Shown in pieces: positions 14,720 to 26,409 of a DNA stretch of 64,000 nucleotides. The notes below the pieces were generated by a model. That model worked only from the letters and a program-made list of their open reading frames with translations. It was not told the DNA's origin and ran no database searches. A program made the translations under genes and the position numbers. Origin of the DNA: Annona cherimola (taxonomy: Eukaryota; Streptophyta; Magnoliopsida; Magnoliales; Annonaceae); the NCBI GenBank assembly GCA_030490835.1, contig CM059975.1, forward strand, positions 5,793,579 through 5,857,578. Direction: 5' to 3'. How positions within the stretch are numbered: the stretch's first letter is position 1; every line of letters begins with the position of its first letter.

Positions 14720-15088
14720 AGAACATTCATGCAAATGAGGACCAACCTCAAAGTCGTTGATAACTCAGGTGCCAAGCGGGCGATGTGCATCCGGGTTTTG
14801 AAGGGGAAGAAAGAGGCAAGGTTGGGGGACACCATAATTGCATCTGTCAAGGAAGCGCAACCACGTGGGAAAGTTAAGAAAGGAGAGGTGGTCTATAGTG
14901 TCGTCGTCCGGGCAGCAATGCAGCGGGGCTGCTATGATGGAAGTGAAATCAGATTTGATGACAATGCAGTAGTGCTTGTAAACAAGCAAGGTGAACCAAT
15001 TGGTACCCGCATTTTTGGGCCAGTTTCTCATGAGTTTCGGAAGAAGAAGCATGTGAAGATCCTCACATTGGCAGAGCATATTGCCTGA
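14720..15088 (+). CDS. HLL: Mitochondrial ribosomal protein uL14m (HUELLENLOS type), main exon
   Basis: This encodes the bacterial-type L14 of the large mitoribosomal subunit, which sits on 23S-like rRNA at the subunit interface. The exon begins after a CAATAG acceptor and reads [19 protein letters not shown] through to TGA at 15086-15088, 122 codons. The core motifs [35 protein letters not shown] and GTRIFGPV cover the whole L14 fold. The RTFxQMRT start and the eukaryote-wide C-terminal extension ([16 protein letters not shown]) match the HLL/HLP proteins rather than chloroplast rpl14. The ATG at 14729 could start a leaderless protein, but an upstream exon with the targeting peptide is expected; one candidate is at 13996-14031. 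Which of the paralogues HLL or HLP it corresponds to cannot be settled here. Confidence 0.9.
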   Translation, partial: RTFMQMRTNLKVVDNSGAKRAMCIRVLKGKKEARLGDTIIASVKEAQPRGKVKKGEVVYSVVVRAAMQRGCYDGSEIRFDDNAVVLVNKQGEPIGTRIFGPVSHEFRKKKHVKILTLAEHIA

Positions 15089-15238
15089 ATATGTATTTCT
15101 TGCAGTTTCCGTGTAAAACTCCGTTGCAAGATTTTTGAGGATTTCTGAAGAAATAGAAGAACACTTCCGTCATTTCAAACAGTACTTGGAAGTTTCTGTC
15201 AGCCTCATTGACAAATTTTGAGGAATTTGATGATGCGA

Positions 15239-15485
15239 TGGATGATTTGTGGTCTATTTGGCTCTATAATGCATTGACCATTTTGTTTTCTTTCCATCTG
15301 GAGGTGTATGTCCAACTGTTGTGGATGGTTTTTGGTCCATGTGGCTCTATATGCATTGACCATTCTGTTTTCTTTAAATTTGAAGGTGTAAGTCTAGCTG
15401 ATATGGATGATTTTTGGGTCTATTTGGCTTTTTAATGCATTGGCCATTTTGTTTTTCTTTCCATTTGGAGGTGGATGTCCTGCTG
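15239..15485 (+). repeat. Three tandem copies of an ~83-bp unit
   Basis: Units start at 15239, 15322 and 15404, each with TGGATG(A/G)TTT, then a GGCTCTATAATGCATTGACC-like block, then a TTTTCTTTCCATTTGGAGG-like block. The period is 83 then 82 bp with scattered substitutions. The array begins about 150 bp after the L14 stop codon, so it probably lies in or next to the 3' UTR. The longest open frame across it has no known similarity. Confidence 0.85.
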
Positions 15486-15610
15486 CATTGGCCATATGTT
15501 CTCGCTAGATGTATGGGTTTGGAGTTCCTTTTCTAGCTAAGTGTACAAGAATTCCGACAGAATGGACGAACAGAAAGCAACTGCTGATATTCGATTTACA
15601 CAGATGAATC

Positions 15611-15810
15611 CATCATTCTTCCAGCATCTTCTCCACATCTTCCATGAGCAGTCCTTTCGTCTCTAGCACCCCCTGAAAATCAGGCCAACTACTGCGGGGA
15701 TACTGCAGAAATAGAATGCCCATGATGAGCCAATCCCCTCTGTTAGAGACAGGAAAAACTTGTCATACTATATCATATCCAAGATCCAGTTCGCAGTAGC
15801 AGCTATTTGA
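15611..15810 (-). pseudogene. Relic of the 3' end of an inositol transporter gene
   Basis: The reverse strand aligns with the last exon of the INT2-like gene at 21229-21430. It still reads as a degraded C-terminus (ETKGLLMEDVEKMLEE against [16 protein letters not shown]), preceded by frame-disrupted transmembrane sequence with a stop. The upstream exons are absent. It has the same orientation as the intact gene and lies about 5.3 kb beyond its end, so the simplest reading is an old tandem duplicate mostly deleted. Confidence 0.85.
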
Positions 15811-15904
15811 TTCTGTTGAAGTAGTGATGTAGGAAGCGAAGGAGATAAAATTTTAGAGTGAGTAGGCTTGTTAGGAGTTAGGACACAAAGTGAAGAAGAT
15901 TTAT

Positions 15905-18056
15905 GCAATGAAAATATAATACCCCACCTTTGAGGTATTACGAATAAGGTTTATTATGTTCAAACTGAGAATAAAATCTCCCAAGATTGAAATAGATACC
16001 AAGATGCAAAATCATAAAAATTTTAGCTATTACATCTTAAGTTTGCTCATCATGGAGTTGTCATACATATTCAGTGTCTATAATTAAAACAAGTAAACAT
16101 TATAAGATATTTTAATAAAAATCTAAACTTCTTTGTCTTTCGCTCTACTAGATTCGCCTTTTTTCCATATTGATAGAGGCTCTAGTTTAGCATTGTATCC
16201 TTATTTTTTCACTGAAAATAAAACTATGTGAGTTGAAAGCTCAGTAAGTAAAAATATATTTTCACTAAATTCATTTTGCAATCATTTTAATTTTTCAACA
16301 ACAAACACAACATCTATATTATCTTTTATGCACAACACTCTAATTAATGAAAAATTAAAACATCTTGATACATGTGCACACATATGTCAATTTTGAATTA
16401 TGCATTCACACTATGCGTATTGTCATCTACTTGTGCTCACGTGCAACCGTGCTACAGATTTGTGAGTGAATTCATCATCTTTGGTAGTCCTGAAGTCGCT
16501 ATCCAGGTACTACCATACTGCTTTACTCCTTAGCGGTAAACTCAATATGCAATTATGCATCATGATTAATGCACCATTTAAAGTCACTACTTAACATGAT
16601 TTTGAAATACTAATGCTCATATTTGAATAAACCAACTTGAAAAAAATTTCAAATTAAATAATTAATCACCTTTCACAGTAAATCACAATATTCACATAAT
16701 ATTTTCAAAGTCATGCTTTAGTAAAAGTTTACTTACCTCTAAGTAAACCTTAAAACTCCTCTTTTCTAATTTCTTATAGTAGCATAAAGTCTCTTTCCCT
16801 AATTTTCATTACAATATGTTTATTATTTCACCCTGGTTTTCATAATATTATTTAAATTTTCATTTATGACTTTCCCAAAATTTCTCATAATTTTAATTAG
16901 TCAAAATTCTATTTTTTCCTATTTTTTCTTATATTATTCAACTTTTTAAATAAATTTATTTCTTATATAAAAAAATAAATTTGGACTCATACTTCTTTAA
17001 ATACTTATTTTAAATTTTTCATAATTTTTTCCATTTTACTATTTATTTTTATAGCATCACACCTTTAAATAATTTTATTTCTTATAAAAATTATAGTTTT
17101 AAACTCATTTAAGCTTATAAATATTGATTTTAATTTTCTGGGTGTACTTTAAATTTTTAATAATTTTTTTCCATTTTTCTATTTATTTTCATTGCATCAT
17201 ACCTTTAAATAATTTTATTTCTTATAAAAATTATAATTTTAAACTCATTTAAGCTTATAAATATTGACTTTAATTTTCTGGGTATTTTTCATAATTTTCT
17301 GTATTTTTTTCAAAATTTTCTGTATTTTTTGAGTTTTTTATTTTTTTATTTTTATTGTCAGCTGCTCGGCCGATCGCCGGCGCCGGCAGCTGGCCGCCGG
17401 TGGCTATTGCTGGTGGGTCAAGCTATGGGCTAGGCTTTATTTCTGAAATTTGGGCTTTAGTTTCTATAGGCTTGAGACTAGTAAGCTTGCTTCTGGGCTT
17501 TCTGGTTCACTGGGCCTGTCTAGATGGGCTTAGCCCACTGGTCCAGGAGCTTAGTTATTTATTTATTCGTTTATTTTTAACTATCTATGTTCTCCGATTA
17601 AATGGTTTAGATCTCTTAATATTGTTGTTTGTTTGATCTAAAATTTTAGAGACAAGTTTATAAAATTATGTTGTATAATCTAGACGGTCCATTTCTCAAA
17701 GTAAGATCTCTATCATCAGATTTGATATAAAGAATTTAATAAAAAGTTACAATTAATTCTCATTTCAAATAGCTATCTAAACTAATTCTTAACCAAATTA
17801 ATCCATCATACACTCTACAAAATCTCTTAAATAATGTTTGTAATGGGTCAGATAGGTTCTTTTTATCTGTATTTTTCTGTAATTATTTTTTTGTATTTTA
17901 TTCTTAAAATACATATTCACCACTCCAAATCTTCATAAAAATTACTATATCTAAAAATCCGTAAGTCTGATCAAGTTGAAAATTTGCAAGTAAGTTAAAC
18001 ATATAATTATCTTGTTATTGTACAATCACGATTCTTTAATTATGCCTAGAAGTATG
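15905..18056. other. Intergenic AT-rich DNA, possible retroelement remnant
   Basis: No gene is seen. The left part begins with a TATAATACCCCACC-type motif reminiscent of plant LTR ends, and 17400-17540 is rich in GGGCTT/GGGCCT motifs also common in LTRs, but no paired LTR, primer-binding site or target-site duplication could be identified. The 93-codon plus-strand frame at 17355-17636 is low-complexity and hydrophobic; I do not call it a gene. A tandem repeat at 16930-17310 is listed separately. Confidence 0.35.
16930..17310 (+). repeat. ~140-bp tandem duplication with a third diverged unit
   Basis: Two near-identical units share GCATCACACCTTTAAATAA at 17054 and 17194, a period of 140 bp, and continue through AAACTCATTTAAGCTTATAA and TTAATTTTCTGGGT. 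A third, more diverged copy precedes them from about 16930. No coding content. Confidence 0.8.
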
Positions 18057-18064
18057 TTTATTTC

Positions 18065-19929
18065 TAGGGGTGCAACTCGGGCTCATGAAACTCGGGTTCG
18101 CCTTAACCCTAACCCTAACCCTATTTGTAAAACTTCAATCCTAACTCTATTTGTAAACCTCGAACCCTAACCTTATTTTTGAAATTCAGGCTCGGGTTGA
18201 GTTTCGGGTTAACATTCTCCTATTAATATGTCTTTGTTACTCATCCTATATATATAGTTTTTATCACAAACCTAATGTATAAAAAAGTTTTAAAAACAAT
18301 TTATTATACGAAAGTAAGAAAAATTCAAATATTGCTTAAGAGTAGAAAGAAGGAAACTTGTTTTGAGCCTTCTCTTTGCATCGTGTAGAATAATAGCTTT
18401 ATTTTTGACAACGTGGAAGTACAACCGTTTTCCATTCTGCAATTTAACACCAATATCACAACTATATACATCAATATTAGCATCCAATTGTAAGATAAAT
18501 CTTATTATATTAATTGCAATAAAATAAAATCATCCAAGCACATACACGTAACTTTCCCGCAGATGATGCTAAACCCCATCTCATACAATAATTGCAAAAA
18601 TATTGAAAAGGAGGAACATAAGTCGGGAAAGTGGAACAGCTACAACAAGCACAGTAGTAAATTTCTAGACCTATATATTGGGCCAACATATACAAAGTGA
18701 AGGAGGTAATTCACTAATTTGGATGAACAAGAAGTTCACACATTCACATTTAATAATTTTCTTTATTACATTTTCATCAGATTGATGAAACTAATCATTT
18801 TGCATAAACAAATATTACCATTGCATCCAGGTAATAGGACGTTACTAATGCATTTGAATTAAGAACCATGTTCTCCAATCGATTGAATTTCAGAAGAAAA
18901 CATGTACCCCAATTGATTAAATTTCAACAGAAAACATATTCTCCATTTGATTGAATTTCATCAGATAACATGTTCACCCCTTCTAATCGATTAAAGAATA
19001 ATGCCAATGTGACGAACCACACACACTGGTTTTCAAGATGGACAAATTCCTTGGATGGGATGTCAAGAAACCTGATATTCCAGAGTGCAAATGCCAACCT
19101 ATTAAAGAGAAGGAAGTTTTGAAAGACTAGTGATAATGAAAGCAAGTATAGCTAAGAAAGGTAAAGAAACGGAGAAGGAACTCACAGACGGTGCCAGAGG
19201 GACTCATTGGCTGTGGTGGAGTTGAGGAATCTACAAACTAGCATAAAAGAAGAAAAAATAACAAAGGAGAGGGAGAGTATCAGACGTTCGGTAGGGACGC
19301 TGGACGCAGGATGCTGGGAAGCCAGACGAAAATGGGCAGGGATGCCAGAGATGCAGGGACGCCGAGCGGCAGTGGGCAGGGACAGCAGGGAGGCAGGGAT
19401 GGGCGGATGCAGGATAGGGGCAGACGGCAGACGGGCATGGACAACTGAAGGCTAGTAGGGTCGGCAAGGATGAAGGGAGGGACGCCGGGACGCTGAGACG
19501 CAGCCGCAAGGAGGATGCCAGGAATCGGGATGCAGCCAGCTGCAAGCAGGGACGCCGACAGCAGTTGGTAGGGAGAAAGCGGTCGTCGGCAGAGGCAGGG
19601 ATGCCGGGGCTCGGCGATTCACTCGCGAGGGTTTTGTCAGTCGCGAATGGGACGAACTCAAATCGAGAAAGGGAAAGAGGGAATGAAAAAGAGGGAATGA
19701 AAAAGCGGGAATGAAGGGGTCGAAACTCGAAAGAAAGGCTGCAACTGCTGATATATGATATTATGTAATAAAATGTTTATATTGTATAAACTAAATTTCG
19801 GGTTCGGGTTTACCTGAACCTGAACCCGAAAATTGTTAAACTTCGGTCCGGATTCGGGCTGAAAAATGATGAGTTTCAGCACTGGTTTTCCTCGGGTTCG
19901 GGCCGAACCCGGCCCAAGTTGCACCCCTA
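18065..19929. mobile_element. Non-autonomous hAT transposon with intact ends
   Basis: The left end TAGGGGTGCAACTCGGGC and the right end GCCCAAGTTGCACCCCTA form a terminal inverted repeat. An exact 8-bp duplication, tttatttc, lies at 18057-18064 and 19930-19937, diagnostic of hAT insertion. Subterminal regions repeat TCGGGTT and CCCTAAC motifs, usual hAT transposase-binding arrangements. No transposase is encoded. The interior contains a GC-rich stretch at 19270-19660 built from GGGACGC/GGGATGC-like units that differs from the AT-rich surroundings and could be captured sequence. A 701-bp relative is at 40205-40905. Confidence 0.88.
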
Positions 19930-19937
19930 TTTATTTC

Positions 19938-20766
19938 ATCATATGGCCATTTCTACTATTTATTTGTTACTCTTCTTTGAAATAAATGGCAATACTAAAA
20001 ATTTCAATAATACTTTTGGTATTAATTAGTTATGCTAGAAATATTATGAACGGCTTAGATCTAAGAAACGAGTTGCATATATTGTAAAATGAACGAAATT
20101 AACTAAAAAAATGGTTATACGCAACGTACCTTCAATTTCCTCTTCTTCCTCCTCAATCGGTCTCTCTATTTTGTTTCTTCCTCTATTTTTTTTAAATGAT
20201 GTAACTCATCTTCTTCCCTCCATTCTTATACTAATGCATTTGCTAAACGACTAAGATTAATGCCATTAATCTCCACCGTTTTCTTTCAAGAAAAATAGCT
20301 CTCTTCCCTTTCAAGTGTTGGCCGTTATAGAAAAGGAAAGACAATTTCAAATAATCGTAATTTTTGATCTGGATGGAATTATGGTAACCACAGGATATTA
20401 ACAGAAAGCTATTTTGGAGACCATCATCGTGACAACTCTTATAAATTTTGTTTTTATTAGTTTTCATTTTTACTATTTTTAGTAAATTCTGAATTTATTA
20501 TTGTTAGTAAAACGAGGAATTTACTATTTTTAGTAAATTGTGTTTAACAGTTTTCGTAATTTTCTTTCACAATTCTATTTGCTTAGAGTTTTCTTAGTGC
20601 TAGAGTTTGCTAAAGCACTTCTATAAATATGTGATGTTCTTTTTATTTTTGACTTGTTTAGAAAAATAACCTACAGATTTTTCTCTAAACTTTTGAGTTT
20701 GAATTTCGCATAAGAGGTGATACCCCAACAATACTTGGAAGCGTCTGCTGTCTCGCCAAACAAAAA

Positions 20767-20813
<47 letters not shown>

Positions 20814-21157
20814 AGTGATGCTTGATATACAAGAATTTTGGTCATATTCAGCTTGCATTTAGTTCAAGGTTTAAGTCGAGTCTTATTTATGGTTAGCTTT
20901 GCCTCCAACAGGGAAATCGTTCTATTTCAATATTTAACAGAGACATACAAACTCAACTACTTTACCCATGCTAAAACATCTGTAGTCTTTACTCTATGTC
21001 AGTTTCTCGGGATTAAACTACCTAATCCAATATACTTTTGCATGCCCAAGAAAGCCCCAACCCTTCCAAGGCATCCCAGCCATGCGTTTCCTGACTCAAA
21101 TTAGCTGGAAACTGTTTCTAACAAACACATGCCTGACATTAATCTTAAGCTTGTAAT
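19938..21157. other. Intergenic spacer downstream of INT2
   Basis: AT-rich spacer without a recognisable gene. It contains a long GA microsatellite at about 20769-20811 and a block at 20460-20535 in which TTTACTATTTTTAGTAAATT recurs with small changes. The 3' UTR of the INT2-like gene presumably occupies the last few hundred bases before 21158. Confidence 0.5.
20769..20811. repeat. (GA)n microsatellite
   Basis: About 21 uninterrupted GA dinucleotides follow CAAAAAGAGG. Confidence 0.97.
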
Positions 21158-24100
21158 TTACACTGTTGAATTCATCTTTCCGTCGTCTGATCCTTTTTTC
21201 CAAAATGTCAGCTGTATAGCTCTCTCTCCCAGCATCTTCTCCACGTCCTCAATAGGCAGTCCTTTTGTCTCAGGCACTGCAATCACCACAAAGATCAGGC
21301 CCGCCACAGAGATTATTCCAAACAAAAAGAATGTCCATGATGTCCCGATCGACTCCGTTAAAGATAGGAATGATTGTGCCACTATCAGGTTTGAGACCCA
21401 GTTGGCTGTGGCTGCTATTCCACCACAAACTCCTCTGTATCTCAAAGGGTAGATCTCGGAGTTAACGATCCATGGGATGGTTCCCATCCCTGGAGAAAAG
21501 CAGATGATGTATAGTGCCAGACCAAGCAGTGCTAGCCATCCATAGTGGCTTGGGCACCCTTTCGTGTACCAGTCTCTCTGTTCCTTCTGGCAAAGATTTT
21601 TCGTAGTAGAATTTGAAATCAAACAGGCTCCAGGAAACAACTGGAATTAAGACAGCATGAACCCCAGGACAAGTTAGCTCTATGAACTAGTTCAGAACCA
21701 TGAGGAATCATATAGAGTTCTGCAAATGTACTGACCTTGTTTGATCCAGAAGCACAGAACCCGCAATCAGGAGAAGCTTTCAAGCATTTCATACAGTCCC
21801 AAGTTGTAGTAACTGTCTGGTAATCTGGGCATGTGTAATTCCCAAAATGGGCTGTCTCTTGCTTGCCGACGTCTGGTGCATGTGTTGACGTCTCATGGAA
21901 AGCAAAAGCCAGGACTCCATGAGAGAAAATGACCCCTATCAGACTGATAATCAGCAGCTTTTTGCGGCCCACCCGGTCAACAAAATATATGCTGACTATA
22001 GAGCCAAGGGCATTGAGCCCAGACGTGACAAGTGATAGTAGTAATGCCGTCTCATTGGATGCAAATCCAGCCAGCTGAACTATGGATGGACTGTAATACA
22101 TGACTGTATTGATGCCCACAAACTGCTGAAATACCTGAAGTCCCACACCAGCTATAAGACCTCTTCTCACAGTCTTGGTCTTCAATAACTGGATGATGCT
22201 GATCTTTTCCTTGGCTGCTTCCTTGAGCTCAACATCCACGGACGCTTGGAGTGCCTGAACCTCTGCCTCCACCTCTTCTGGTGGGTATATCTTCTTTAGA
22301 ATGGATTTGGCTTCCCCTTCCCTACCCTGACATTTAAAAATATGGCACAAACAGGCCCATTAGCAAATCCTTTGAACCTTGATATCCCATAAGTTATGAC
22401 AAGAAAAGCTATGTGGAAAAAAATATCCAACATGTGTTCCATGACATCAACTATCAATCATGTCCGTCTTCCTAGGAATGTGTATGTTAAAGCTTTAGAC
22501 AGATGTTTAAAGAAACTACAGCAAGGAAGAGAAGAAATTGAAGCACCTTTCTATACAGCCAGCGGGATGATTCAGGGAGAAACATCATCAATATGAACTG
22601 TAATAAGGCCGGTAATCCAGCAACACCAAGCATCCACCTCCATGTTCCTTTAACCTGAAACCAAAATTCACATGCAAATAATACAAACTAATGATACAAA
22701 ATAAAATTTTATTAAAAATAAAGCCCCGGGTATGCATCAGAAGTGCATTCACTTTTTGTCTGCAATATGACTTTGGTGCTTTAATTGCCGCCCATGGCCC
22801 ATGTAATTCTGAAACCACAATGCAAACTGCTCACCTTGGTGAAAGCTAGGTTGATTAGGTATGACAAAAACTGGCCTCCTGTAATCAAAAAGCCATTGGT
22901 GCTGACAAGGGCACCACGAATTTTAGCTGGAGAAGCTTCAGAAATGTAGAGGGGGGCTGTCATTGATGCCATTCCTACCCCCAGTCCCACCAGAATGCGG
23001 CCACAGAGGAGCATACCAGGGTTTAGAGAAGCTGCCATGATTATGGCGCCAACAAAGAAGAGAAAATCAGCAAGAAGGATTGCTATTCTTCGACCGAACT
23101 TGTCATTCAACCATCCCCCAAAAGCAGCTCCTATGATTGCCCCTGCAACTGCCATGCTTACAATGCTCTCCTGCACACAGTCAATCAGATTATCTACATG
23201 CTTTATTAGAACCTTGCAGTGTGTGATTCATAAGACAGGCAGTGTTTTTGATAGAGCTTATGATTTTGCACTAAAAATTATTTAAGGATGGAGATGCCGT
23301 AATCTTAAAACATTATTATATGTTTAGGGTGTATTATTTGAGAATTAAAATTTTTTGATGAAAAGTTTTTGAATTTGGAAAAAATGATGTGATAGGATAG
23401 AAGTGATGATTAAGAGTAAACAAAATAAAGTTAAAGTAGATAGATAATTGTATGAGTAATTACGTAGAAATTATTGAAAAGTATGATAATTGTACAAGAA
23501 AAAATATAAAAATAATTTTAGAATAAAATAATTACAGAGAATGAAGATTTTATATTGAAAAATTTATATGTTATCCAAACATGCCTAGATGTTTTCCAGG
23601 ATTCTTGTCTGCATTGCCTCCTTCTGAGGCTACTGACGCCTGGGTAACGATGGGGATTGTTCTGTGCCTGCTAAGAAGCGGGTGGAAGCTTTTAAATTTT
23701 TTTTTTTAAAAAAAAAAAAATTACAAGCGGGTGGAAGCTTTTAGCAGCAATGCATCCATGAAATTCATTTCTATTGGATAGTGGTTGTCACACGTGTGGC
23801 ACATCTAGGCTTGCTGCTGTTGTGTTCTAGGAAGGGCTTTTTTTGAAAAATAGATATTGCAAAAGCTGTAACGTTAAGTGAGATTACGATGTAATATAAG
23901 AATGGTAATGGTTAGGAGTAAAGAGAATAAAAATAAAATAAATAAACTAGTTGTATGAGATAATAATAGAAAGATAAAATAATTAAGTAGTTAAGATGTA
24001 AAATTATGGGTGTATTTGCGAATGGATAAAACTTTTGATGAATAGTTTTGGAGAGTAAAAGTTGTCAAATGATGTGATATGATAGAAGTAACGATGAGAA

Positions 24101-26409
24101 GTAAAAAAGATAAAGTTAAAATAGATAGATTAGTTGTGTAGATAGTTGTGTAGAAATAATTGAAAAGTAGGGTAGTTGTATAGGAAAATGTGAAAAAGTA
24201 ATTAAAAAATATGATAGTTGTGGAGTGTGAAAAGTTTTAGATTGAAAAGTTTTAACTTGACATTTTTTGCATATTGACAAACACACTATCAAAATATGTT
24301 TAGGATAAAATTGGAAAAAACATTCTTTTATCAAAAGCCAAATGAACCCTAAATTCCAAAATGTTGTGAAACAAGCCCTCGAGACTGAAATTTATGAACC
24401 AGTAATAGACATGAAAAGGGCTCCGTGTGACTTGGAATTTATTTCAAAAATATTAGGAAACCACTTCAATCCATTTCAAATTTAAATTTTCCTCCCAAAC
24501 ATCTATATTAGGGTTCATTGCAATAATTTCAAACTTCGTCTGATCTGCAAATGCTTAAGCTACAGTATCTAGTTTAAAATTACGCGAAAGTACAAGATTT
24601 ATTTTACAAAACTCGGATTTTCGTACTTGTATTATTAAGGTTTTCATTTTAATGACCTCGCTTTCTTTTCTTAGCTCTGATACAAGGCTACAAACGTGAC
24701 AAACCAACAGTCATACAGAAAACTAGCACATTCCGAAAGGATCTCAGTGCTTTTCAGCTTTGAAAAAGTGGCCAAAGAGACCCTTTAGTCTCACAAGGGC
24801 ATCATGCCTTTTAGATGAGGGCTTCAAATGCGTGGCATCACCGCACCTGTAAAACCGTGTTCTTATCGACTGCCTTGAAATCATCCCGAATATAGAGCAG
24901 GGCCCCCGAAATAACACCTGAAATCAGGCATTCCCATAACAACATCAGCTCAACGGTAGTTATCATTATAGAAATAGGTAAAATATAAAGGATGTCAAAA
25001 GAAAATTACAAAATAAATTAAGGGTGATTTCAGCATCGCAATTGAAGTCAGCTATGGATCTTCGCTTTTACAACGGACGAACCAGAACTACGTACATATT
25101 GCTGTGGAGGATGCGCCGCATCTGATATCATCTAACATTAGTATCGTATTGTAGCTATATAACATATTGAATAAATAATTTTGATTAAATAAAGGTATAA
25201 TAAGCTTTCTATTCGCATCAACTAAACTGTACCATAGGGTTTCCCCACAAAATTCTACTTTTATCATTTGTATTTGATGGATTAATTGAATGTCTAATTT
25301 ATTTAATTTTGTACAAATTAATAATGAGGTAATGTTAAATGACTGGTGTTGGAAAATTAGGACAAATGCCAAAAAGAAGAGGAATAAAAATAATGTTACG
25401 ATTATTTAAATAAAAAGATTGAGGATATTGGATAATAATTAATAATATGGAAAATAATAGATTACTAACATATATAACGTTTATTATTTGGTTTTCACAG
25501 AGTCACAGACCCACCCAGCTTCTCATACCGTCACTCGCGCGCTGGCACGAGACGAAGGAAGGGCTCCATGAACTTCTAATCATTGCAAGTCTCAGGAGGA
25601 GAAGGCGATGCCCCGACTCTTAATTATTTAATTAGATCCGAAGTTTCAAAGTCATTAAGATCTTCCTCGCATCGTTTTTTTCTTATAAATCAAATCAGGG
25701 GTCGTCGAGACGTGGGAGCATCAGGAAGAAATTTTAAGGAGGTAGTTCCGTAGTCCGCGGACTACCGAAGCCAACCATCAGTACCCTTTTTAAGTAGGAA
25801 AGATGTACAAGGAATACCACCACCATGACTCTGTTTAAGTGTTAATCAGGCAGGTGGATCCTACAATCCAAGGCTCTCACCCGCATCGTATACGTGATGT
25901 GGGGCCCACCTCCGGACGTGATTCTTACAGAATGTTCACATGGCTATGCCGATTAGTAATTATCCACCGTTCCAACCCAGTCATAGAAATAAGATTGGGG
26001 GGAAGAAAAAATTAAAAAGAGCTCTACAATCAAGCTATTCTTTGCAAATAGAAATACGGGTGTCAGAGCAAATGAACCTTTGGATGACTATAAAAGCAAA
26101 TTTTAGTCGGTGTTCTTAAGCACCAAGCTGAAAAATATGGGTGCTTCAAAATTTTGTCCCAACATCAAAGGCAACCACGAATTACACTCGTCTCCTAAAA
26201 ACTTAGAAGGAGAGGAATTGGAGATTGGAATTTGAAGGAAGAAGATGAGGAGAAGGGCCTATATATGCATACATACCTGTGTCATAACCAAAGAGCAGGC
26301 CGCCGATTCCAGCAGAAAAGGCTAGTCGAAGAATATAAGGGTTCTTCCATGCAAGAGAGAAGCAGTCTCTGAAAGCTGACGTCTCGACGGGATGGATTGC
26401 TCCTTCCAT
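21158..26409 (-). CDS. INT2: Inositol transporter, INT2 type (six exons)
   Basis: Sugar-porter MFS protein, predicted H+/inositol symporter of the plasma membrane. Exons on the minus strand: 26277-26409, 24847-24917, 22835-23170, 22547-22654, 21736-22326, 21158-21640; all borders are GT-AG, phases agree, and the product is 573 residues, normal for INT proteins. Visible marks: [13 protein letters not shown] near residue 40, NDKFGRR in loop 2-3, [19 protein letters not shown] at about 278-296, a cysteine-rich extracellular loop (CPDY, WDCMKC, CGFC; about 381-400) typical of INT2/INT3/INT4, and PETKG at 536-540. The N-terminus (FSLAWKNPY) and interior resemble Arabidopsis INT2 more than INT4. 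Two family-conserved spots differ: NTWLQ is NTVLQ (residue 66) and PESPR is PESSR (residue 210). Intron 2 holds several Tourist-like MITEs. A decayed duplicate of the 3' end lies at 15611-15810. Confidence 0.95.
23326..23586 (+). mobile_element. Tourist-like MITE in INT2 intron 2
   Basis: Starts GGGTGTATTATTTGAG and ends CCAAACATGCCT, a diverged form of the GGGTGTGTTTGG termini, with the usual interior (AAAGTTAAAGTAGATAGATA). It lies wholly inside the 1676-bp intron 2. A third fragment of the family is at about 23880-24000. Confidence 0.55.
23676..23743. repeat. 19-bp direct repeats flanking a T/A-homopolymer insert
   Basis: AAGCGGGTGGAAGCTTTTA occurs at 23676-23694 and, identically, at 23725-23743. 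Between them are 30 bp consisting almost only of a T run followed by an A run. It lies in intron 2 of the INT2-like gene. This is compatible with a target-site duplication around a minimal retro-insertion, or with local duplication. Confidence 0.75.
24008..24288 (+). mobile_element. Tourist-like MITE in INT2 intron 2
   Basis: Starts GGGTGTATTTGCG and ends GACAAACACACT. The interior matches the copy at 12441-12709 over nearly its whole length, including GATAAAGTTAAAATAGATAG and GAAAAGTTTTAGATTGAAAA. Confidence 0.65.

Noticed and set aside
17355..17636. Hydrophobic 93-codon frame starting in GC-rich sequence
   Set aside because: GGGCTT-rich repeat-like sequence, no family similarity, no promoter or splice context.
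15905..18000. Solo LTR retrotransposon
   Set aside because: Composition is suggestive, but no defined ends, target-site duplication, primer-binding site or second LTR could be found.
18100..18126. CCCTAACCCTAACCCTA looks like telomere repeat
   Set aside because: The usual plant telomere unit is CCCTAAA, there are only about three units, and they lie in the subterminal region of a bounded hAT element with other CCCTAAC-like motifs.
19207..19661. Frames on both strands in the GC-rich core of the hAT
   Set aside because: They overlap head to head, are driven by a GGGACGC-like repeat, and have no transposase features.
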